Shown: positions 1 through 4,308 of the stretch, in pieces
Numbering within the stretch: position 1 is the stretch's first letter
Layout: every line of letters starts with the position of its first letter
From: Oceanicaulis sp.
GTDB taxonomy: Bacteria > Pseudomonadota > Alphaproteobacteria > Caulobacterales > Maricaulaceae
Length of the DNA: 6,212 nucleotides
Assembly: GCA_007571185.1 (NCBI GenBank)
Contig: RKRX01000078.1
Location: 1-6,212, forward strand
Direction: 5' to 3'
Position numbers and translations under genes: made by a program
Notes under the pieces: model-generated
What the model saw: the letters and a program-made list of their open reading frames with translations, nothing else
What the model was told of the DNA's origin: nothing
The model's database searches: none

Positions 1-990
1 ATGCGGGATGTCCATGTTGAACACATGGCTTACAGCGGGAATATCGAGGCCGCGAGCGGCGACGTCAGACGCCACTAAGAGGCGCAACCGACCGGATTTG
101 AAGTCTTCGAGGGTCTTCATGCGGTGGCTTTGGCTCAAATCTCCATGGATCGGCGCTGCGGACAGGTTGTGACGGGTTAGGGAGCGGGCGACAATGTCCA
201 CATCACGCTTGCGATTACAGAAAATGATGCCGTTCCTGACGCTTTCGCGATTGATTGCCGCGCGCAAGGCAGCGCGCCTGGTCTTGGCTTGGTTGTCGGA
301 CACCCGCCCTAGATACTGGGTTATGGTATCGGCGGTCTGAGCTGGAGGGTCCACTTCCACACGCTCAGGATTGTTCAGAAAAGTGTCTACTAGATGCTTG
401 ATCTCGGGAGGCATGGTGGCGGAGAAGAACAGAGTCTGGCGCCGTGGTGGCAGGAGTTTCAGGATTCGCTCAATCTCGGGGATAAAGCCCATATCCAGCA
501 TCCGATCTGCTTCGTCGATCACCAAGATCTCCATGCCGGTCAGCAGCAAACCGCCACGCTCGAAATGGTCAAGCAAACGTCCTGGAGTGGCGATCAGAAT
601 ATCTGCGCCGTGGTCGAGGATTTTCTTTTGCGGTTCAAAGGAAACCCCACCAATGAGCAACGCCATGCTGAGTTTGTGATTTTTGGCGTAAAGCTTAATG
701 TTATCAGCAACCTGGGCAGCCAGTTCCCGTGTCGGCGCCAGCACCAGAGAACGCGGCATCCGGGCCCGGGCGCGGCTGTGGGACAGACGTTCAATCATTG
801 GCAGGACGAAGGATGCAGTCTTGCCTGTACCCGTTTGGGCGATGCCAAGCACATCCCGACCGGTCAGCGCCACAGGAATGGCGCCCGCCTGAATCGGCGT
901 GGGAGTTTTGTAGCCAGCGTCAGCAACGGCTGAAAGGAGTGCAGGGCTCAGCCCAAGGTCATCAAACGTCATATGTCTCTGGGATTGCAT
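1..990 (-). CDS. DEAD-box ATP-dependent RNA helicase, RhlE-like (3' end outside window)
   Basis: Cytoplasmic ATP-dependent RNA helicase of superfamily 2, which would unwind short RNA duplexes during ribosome assembly or RNA turnover. I translated the minus strand: 330 residues are present and the frame is open at the window edge. Motifs run in the right order: Q motif TPTPIQ (29-34) with an upstream aromatic F9, Walker A AQTGTGKT (51-58), Ia PTRELA (86-91), Ib TPGRL (135-139), II DEAD (159-162), III SAT (190-192), IV IIFCNR (255-260), QxxR (287-290) and V ASDVAARGLDIP (307-318). Motif VI and the C-terminal tail lie beyond position 1. DEADRMLDMGFIPEI after motif II resembles the RhlE group; the exact subgroup is inference. 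ATG at 988-990 is the first ATG after an in-frame stop at 1027-1029; a second ATG (970-972) starts closer to the conserved core. The gene follows the amidohydrolase operon on the same strand but is separated by a long AT-rich gap, so it is probably its own transcription unit. Confidence 0.95.
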   Translation of the reverse strand, partial: MQSQRHMTFDDLGLSPALLSAVADAGYKTPTPIQAGAIPVALTGRDVLGIAQTGTGKTASFVLPMIERLSHSRARARMPRSLVLAPTRELAAQVADNIKLYAKNHKLSMALLIGGVSFEPQKKILDHGADILIATPGRLLDHFERGGLLLTGMEILVIDEADRMLDMGFIPEIERILKLLPPRRQTLFFSATMPPEIKHLVDTFLNNPERVEVDPPAQTADTITQYLGRVSDNQAKTRRAALRAAINRESVRNGIIFCNRKRDVDIVARSLTRHNLSAAPIHGDLSQSHRMKTLEDFKSGRLRLLVASDVAARGLDIPAVSHVFNMDIPH

Positions 991-1004
991 TTCGATTGAG
1001 GCTG

Positions 1005-1016
1005 GGAGCGCTCCTT
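1005..1016 (-). promoter_or_regulatory. Distant Shine-Dalgarno with perfect 10-bp palindrome, helicase leader
   Basis: On the minus strand AAGGAG (1011-1016) is a good Shine-Dalgarno core. It sits 20 nt from the ATG at 990, well beyond the usual 5-9 nt, and no ATG, GTG or TTG lies at normal spacing. It overlaps the perfect palindrome GGAGCGCTCC (1005-1014). This could be a protein-binding operator, a structured leader that hides the ribosome site, or chance. The later ATG at 972 has only a weak purine run (AGAGA) before it. Confidence 0.3.
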
Positions 1017-1056
1017 CCAACCGGCGTCAACACATGCGACGCTTTGTTCTAAGGGG

Positions 1057-1062
1057 ATTATA
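1057..1062 (-). promoter_or_regulatory. Candidate -10 box upstream of helicase
   Basis: A perfect TATAAT on the minus strand, which would place transcription start near 1050 and give a leader of about 60 nt before the helicase ATG. No convincing -35 hexamer is seen at 16-18 nt spacing (the best, AACTGA, matches poorly), and there is no extended -10 TGn. The neighbouring AT-richness raises the chance of a random match. Confidence 0.35.
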
Positions 1063-1107
1063 TCGCAGAGTGCCATTTCTCAGTTTTTCTAAAAACAAGG
1101 TTGTTAG

Positions 1108-1307
1108 TAACCGGTTGATTTTGTTATTTGAAAAGCCCGAATATGCCTGATATTACAATTCCAGCAGTAATCATACTTATAACCCATTTAGTTTGATTGT
1201 CTATTTTTGATTTTCATGATCAATTTTATTTGCAAATCCTTCAGAAAGTTTAGAAAGATATGATAACTCCCATAGGAAGTCACCCATACCAAATTCCATA
1301 ACCGGTT
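1108..1307. repeat. 9-bp direct repeats flanking the AT-rich island
   Basis: TAACCGGTT occurs at 1108-1116 and again, in the same orientation, at 1299-1307; its core AACCGGTT is also palindromic. The two copies bracket the AT-rich stretch 1117-1298 and the small ORF. They might be a target-site duplication left by an insertion or two copies of a regulator site. A chance pair in AT-rich DNA is also possible, because no terminal inverted repeats are seen just inside them. Confidence 0.35.
1124..1299 (-). pseudogene. Possible frameshifted small tail-anchored membrane protein
   Basis: ATG at 1297-1299 opens a 32-codon ORF (MEFGMGDFLWELSYLSKLSE at its start) that stops at TAG 1201-1203, just after a run of five A (plus-strand T-run 1204-1208). 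Reading on in the -1 frame from that run gives a further 26 residues, starting IDNQTKW and followed by the hydrophobic stretch VISMITAGIVISGIFGLF, ending at TAA 1124-1126. One additional A in the run would join the two into a 58-residue protein with a soluble amphipathic N-terminus and a C-terminal membrane anchor. No clear Shine-Dalgarno precedes the ATG. It could be a one-base pseudogene, a programmed -1 shift at AAAAA, a sequencing error, or chance ORFs in AT-rich DNA. I recognise no family. Confidence 0.3.
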
Positions 1308-1336
1308 CATATGACAGATTCAACCCTAAATTTCAT

Positions 1337-1361
1337 AAAAGCGCCTTTGGAGAACGGTTTT
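1337..1361 (-). terminator. Weak terminator-like hairpin after amidohydrolase operon
   Basis: On the minus strand, starting in the TGA stop codon, AAAACCGTT can pair with GGCGCTTTT around the loop CTCCAAA. The nine positions contain four A-T pairs, one C-C mismatch, two G-C pairs and two G-T wobbles. The 3' arm itself supplies the U-run. The stem is weak and termination here is uncertain. Confidence 0.22.
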
Positions 1362-2635
1362 CAATGTCGGTAAGCCTGCTGGCCGTTGCGTACAATCTCA
1401 GCGTATCGGTCCCGTAGTCGGGTCTGGCGAGTGTCCAGATTCTGAGGTTCGCCATCAATGACCACCAACACAGGTGCGCTCATCACTTCCAGCGGATCAC
1501 CGTCCCAAACCACAATATCAGCCGCATAGTCCGGCGCCAGGGCGCCATACCGGTCACCGACACCGTACAATTCGGCCGGGGTCAGGGTGATAGAACGGAA
1601 TGCATCATCCCATCGTGCGCCGTGCGCGACGGCGATGCCAGCGTGCTGAGCCAAAAGGCGCGGATTGAAATACAGATCTGAACCCAATGTGGTGTAAGCC
1701 GTTTGAACCCCAAAGCTATGCAGGATCGCCGCGCCTTCATTGGTGGAGGCGAGGGTGTCAAAGCTATCGGGAAGATTACGCATAGGATCGTAAATGACCG
1801 GAATGCCGGAGTCGACAAGCTCACCAGCAACCAGATGGGCTTCCGCTCCACCGGCGATAATCACTCTGATGGCGGGGTAGTCTTCGGCGAATGCAATGGC
1901 GCGACGCAGATCGGCCATCCGGTCCATCTGCATGATCAGCGGCATTTTTCCACGCACCACGTCTACAAGCGCGGCGGCGTCATAACGATCGACGGCGTCG
2001 CCTTCATGATGGGCCATGAAGCGGCCAGGATAAAAGCGTGCATCCTCAATGGCGGCGCGCAAGAACGCCCAGGCTGCCGTTCGGGAACCGCCTGCCGTGC
2101 TGCCGCCTGAACTGGACATATCCACCAACATGAACTGGCGGGCGGCGAACAGGCTATCAGGGTTGCCTGAGGAGTCAGCCAGCGCCCCGCGCCCCGCTAC
2201 AATAGCCGAGCCGGTCGAGGGATGCACCGCAAAGCGGGTCACACCCTCCAGGCGGGCGCTGTCGATATGGGTTCCGTTGGGATTGAAACCGTCGGCCACA
2301 TCAAGGGCGGCTGTGAAGCTGGAATTGTCAGCCGCGGTGTCCCGGGTGGCGCCTTCCGCCCCCACTTCAATCAAACCGAGCTGGGTGTGGGGGTGAAACA
2401 GTCCCGGGGTGATCCACCCGCCTTGAGCATCGAAAAAAGTGACGCTTTCATCGTTCCCATCGTAGGATTCGCCTACAGAGACGATCACGCCATCGCGAAT
2501 GACCACGGCCCCATTCTCAAGCACGCCGGTGGTGGTATTGGTGACAACCCGACCATTATTGATGACCATGGTTTGCGCGTTGACGGCTCCCGTCACGATG
2601 GTGATCAGCATCAGCGAGATGACAAGTTTTTGCAT
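1361..2635 (-). CDS. Secreted imidazolonepropionase-like amidohydrolase, His-poor paralogue
   Basis: 424-residue member of the amidohydrolase superfamily (COG1228 type), predicted to be periplasmic. Residues 1-20 form a signal peptide with a likely cut after AVNA. A small beta-sandwich region (about 22-75) precedes the barrel, which begins at WITPGLFHPHT with an HxH pair, H81 and H83. Later landmarks are PLIMQMDRMADL (233-243), AGGAEAHLVAGEL (261-273), GSD (318-320) and the closing LTPAELYGVGDRYGALAPDYAADIVVW (351-377), typical of the family. The His normally found after beta-strand 5 is Q236 here, and the strand-6 His position aligns with G263, so metal binding or catalysis may be altered. 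The ATG overlaps the TGA of the upstream amidohydrolase (TGATG), so translation is coupled; AAGGAG lies 7 nt before the start. The substrate is unknown; peptidase or cyclic-amide hydrolysis are family possibilities only. Confidence 0.9.
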   Translation of the reverse strand: MQKLVISLMLITIVTGAVNAQTMVINNGRVVTNTTTGVLENGAVVIRDGVIVSVGESYDGNDESVTFFDAQGGWITPGLFHPHTQLGLIEVGAEGATRDTAADNSSFTAALDVADGFNPNGTHIDSARLEGVTRFAVHPSTGSAIVAGRGALADSSGNPDSLFAARQFMLVDMSSSGGSTAGGSRTAAWAFLRAAIEDARFYPGRFMAHHEGDAVDRYDAAALVDVVRGKMPLIMQMDRMADLRRAIAFAEDYPAIRVIIAGGAEAHLVAGELVDSGIPVIYDPMRNLPDSFDTLASTNEGAAILHSFGVQTAYTTLGSDLYFNPRLLAQHAGIAVAHGARWDDAFRSITLTPAELYGVGDRYGALAPDYAADIVVWDGDPLEVMSAPVLVVIDGEPQNLDTRQTRLRDRYAEIVRNGQQAYRH

Positions 2636-4056
2636 CAGTAGTCTCCTTCACCGGGTTGGCCGAGCATGAAATCGCGAATGGTTCGGCGTTCGGGGTCGGC
2701 GCGATCATACATCAGCGCCCCATCAATGAAGACGTTATCGGCCAGAGAATAGCTAGAGAAGGGGTTGGCCGACCACACAACCAGGTCGGCGCGCTTACCG
2801 ATTTCAATAGAACCGGTTTCTTCAAAAATACCAAGCGCTCGAGCCGGGTTGGCAGTGAACCAGGATACAGCTTCGGCGCGGGTGATCTCAAGACCCATGC
2901 GCTGACCGTCAGACAAAGCCTTGGCCACTTCATGGTTAAGTCGTTGAATGCCCAAATCGCTGTCAGAGTGGATCATTGCACATGCGCCGCCAGCATGAGT
3001 CAGCGGCAGATTTTCACGAATGGAGTCATAGGCTTCCATCTTGAACCCGCCCCAGTCCGCCCAGACCGCGGCACAGGTGTTCGCCGCCGCTAACAGGTCG
3101 GGTATCTTGTAGGCTTCAACAGCATGATGGAAAGTCGTGACCTGGTAACCAAACTCTTTGGCCATGTCAAGAATCTGGGCCATTTCATCAGCGCGATAAC
3201 AGTGCATCTGCACCAGGATTTCGCCGTCCAGGACACCCATCAGCGTGTCTAGTTCCAGGTTGCGGGCGGGAGGATCGGTATCTTCGCCGTTTTCAGCGGC
3301 TTCCCAGTAATCCCGCCAGGATCGACGATACTCCACCGCGCGGGACCAGGCTTCACGATAGCCTGCCACATTACCCATGCGTGAGCCTGGAGCGCGACCC
3401 TGATTGCCGTACACCCGCTTGGGGTTTTCGCCACACGCCATTTTCAGCGTGTAGGGAGCGTTAGGGAATTTCATGCCCTGCACAGTGCGCGAGGGTGTGT
3501 TGCGCAGAGTTACGCCGCGCCCTCCAAACAGATTGGCCGATCCTGGCAGGACATGCAGGGTGGTTACACCGGAGGCTAGGGCGGTGTCAAAACCGGGATC
3601 TTGCGGCCAGACGCCATGCTCGGCCCAGACCTCGGCGGTGACGGGACTGGTGATTTCATTGCCATCCGAGTGCGCGTTCACTGCTGGTGAAGGGTAAACA
3701 CCCAGATGAGAGTGGATATCCACGACGCCCGGAGTGATGAATCGCCCGGCTGCATCAATCACACTTGCACCCTCAGGAACGTTCATGTCTTGACCGATTC
3801 GGGCGATGCGGCCACCCTCAATGAGCACATCAGTGCTTTCCAAGCGTCCACCGATCCCGTCGAACACCGTTGCATCGCGAATCAGTATGACGCCGGAGTC
3901 AAACGGTTCGTAGGTGGACGGGAACGGATTGGCGTTATAGCGCACAACCGTGGCGCCCCCCGAACCGCTCCCGGTGTCTGTTCCAGGTGAGCACGAGGCA
4001 AGGCCAAGCGCTAGAACGGCGATTGATACGCTGGGCATGTCCAATGATTTGAACAT
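2635..4056 (-). CDS. Lipoprotein amidohydrolase, imidazolonepropionase-like (COG1228)
   Basis: 473-residue metal-dependent hydrolase, predicted to be a membrane-anchored lipoprotein. The N-terminus has a hydrophobic stretch (9-20) and lipobox LASC with the acylated Cys at 22, then a Gly/Ser-rich linker. The barrel begins at ITPGVVDIHSHLGVYPSP with metal-binding HxH (H115, H117). Other expected ligands are H285 in QMHCYRADEM, H310/H311 in TTFHHAVEAYKI, and D365 in MIHSDSDLGIQRLNHE. The C-terminus closes with TANPARALGIFEETGSIEIG and ADLVVW, returning to the beta-sandwich. The set looks complete, so this is probably active. The ATG at 4056 is chosen because the lipoprotein signal starts there and GGGGAG lies 6 nt upstream; the open frame continues to 4545 but that extension has no protein-like character. 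It is first gene of the operon with the paralogue at 1361-2635. Family members are often annotated imidazolonepropionase or prolidase; some are carboxypeptidases or dipeptidases. The true substrate is not readable from sequence. Confidence 0.93.
   Translation of the reverse strand: MFKSLDMPSVSIAVLALGLASCSPGTDTGSGSGGATVVRYNANPFPSTYEPFDSGVILIRDATVFDGIGGRLESTDVLIEGGRIARIGQDMNVPEGASVIDAAGRFITPGVVDIHSHLGVYPSPAVNAHSDGNEITSPVTAEVWAEHGVWPQDPGFDTALASGVTTLHVLPGSANLFGGRGVTLRNTPSRTVQGMKFPNAPYTLKMACGENPKRVYGNQGRAPGSRMGNVAGYREAWSRAVEYRRSWRDYWEAAENGEDTDPPARNLELDTLMGVLDGEILVQMHCYRADEMAQILDMAKEFGYQVTTFHHAVEAYKIPDLLAAANTCAAVWADWGGFKMEAYDSIRENLPLTHAGGACAMIHSDSDLGIQRLNHEVAKALSDGQRMGLEITRAEAVSWFTANPARALGIFEETGSIEIGKRADLVVWSANPFSSYSLADNVFIDGALMYDRADPERRTIRDFMLGQPGEGDY
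2643..2648 (-). promoter_or_regulatory. Shine-Dalgarno for downstream amidohydrolase
   Basis: AAGGAG on the minus strand, 7 nt before the ATG at 2635 and lying inside the last codons of the upstream amidohydrolase. It fixes the start of the downstream gene at the TGATG overlap and supports a two-gene operon. Confidence 0.75.
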
Positions 4057-4062
4057 GGATAT

Positions 4063-4068
4063 CTCCCC
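4063..4068 (-). promoter_or_regulatory. Shine-Dalgarno for lipoprotein amidohydrolase
   Basis: GGGGAG on the minus strand, 6 nt before the ATG at 4056. It decides between this start and the long open N-terminal extension of the same frame. Confidence 0.7.
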
Positions 4069-4297
4069 TTGTTGTAGGGTTACACGCCGGAAGGTCGGCG
4101 CGACTGTGGCAGGGAGTAAAGTCACAATTTTTGAGCGTGGATGGAACCAGGTTATTGTATTACAAAAGTTCCAACGTATGCCTTGTGTGTAATTGGGGGT
4201 TGAGAACGGATCACGGACAGTGTTACGAAGCACTTGGGCAAAGAGCGTGATTCGTGTTCTAGGCGGCGAAAGCCTGCACGTCATGCTGAGATCATTT

Positions 4298-4303
4298 GGG
4301 GGA
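4298..4303 (+). promoter_or_regulatory. Shine-Dalgarno for serine protease
   Basis: GGGGGA ends 5 nt before the ATG at 4309 and selects that start, which is followed directly by a basic and then hydrophobic signal peptide. Confidence 0.55.
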
Positions 4304-4308
4304 CACTT

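Larger units (their letters stand above)
1066..1360. other. AT-rich intergenic island
   Basis: This stretch of about 295 nt holds no standard-size gene. A hand count of 1117-1298 gives 56 G+C in 182 bases, about 31%, against about 58% in the flanking genes I sampled. That is too low to be explained by promoter DNA alone and suggests an acquired or decaying insert. Inside it are a small frameshifted minus-strand ORF (1124-1299), a pair of TAACCGGTT repeats, and a weak terminator-like hairpin next to the amidohydrolase stop codon. No terminal inverted repeats, transposase fragment or tRNA-like fold was seen. Confidence 0.6.
4057..4308. promoter_or_regulatory. Divergent intergenic promoter region
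   Basis: About 250 nt separates the amidohydrolase operon (leftward) from the protease gene (rightward), so promoters for both must lie here unless one is read from farther away. The middle (about 4120-4195) is the AT-richer part. A rightward candidate is TTGAGC (4131-4136), 16 nt spacer, TATTGT (4153-4158). A leftward -10 candidate TACAAT (4154-4159 on the minus strand) overlaps it almost exactly, but has no good -35. If both are real, the two promoters would compete for polymerase. No clear operator repeats or riboswitch were seen. Confidence 0.3.

Noticed and set aside
394..933. 179-residue plus-strand ORF
   Set aside because: It is antisense to the helicase motifs, whose minus-strand frame carries all diagnostic DEAD-box residues; the plus-strand product has no recognisable features.
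1207..1223. Small inverted repeat TTGAT...ATCAA in the AT-rich island
   Set aside because: Five weak base pairs with a seven-base loop in AT-rich DNA; not enough for a terminator or a frameshift-stimulating structure.
1188..1310. 40-codon minus-strand ORF (MNRLWNLVWVTSYGSY...) in another frame of the AT-rich island
   Set aside because: It overlaps the better small ORF, has no ribosome site, no clear anchor or motif, and is as expected by chance; kept only as an alternative reading.
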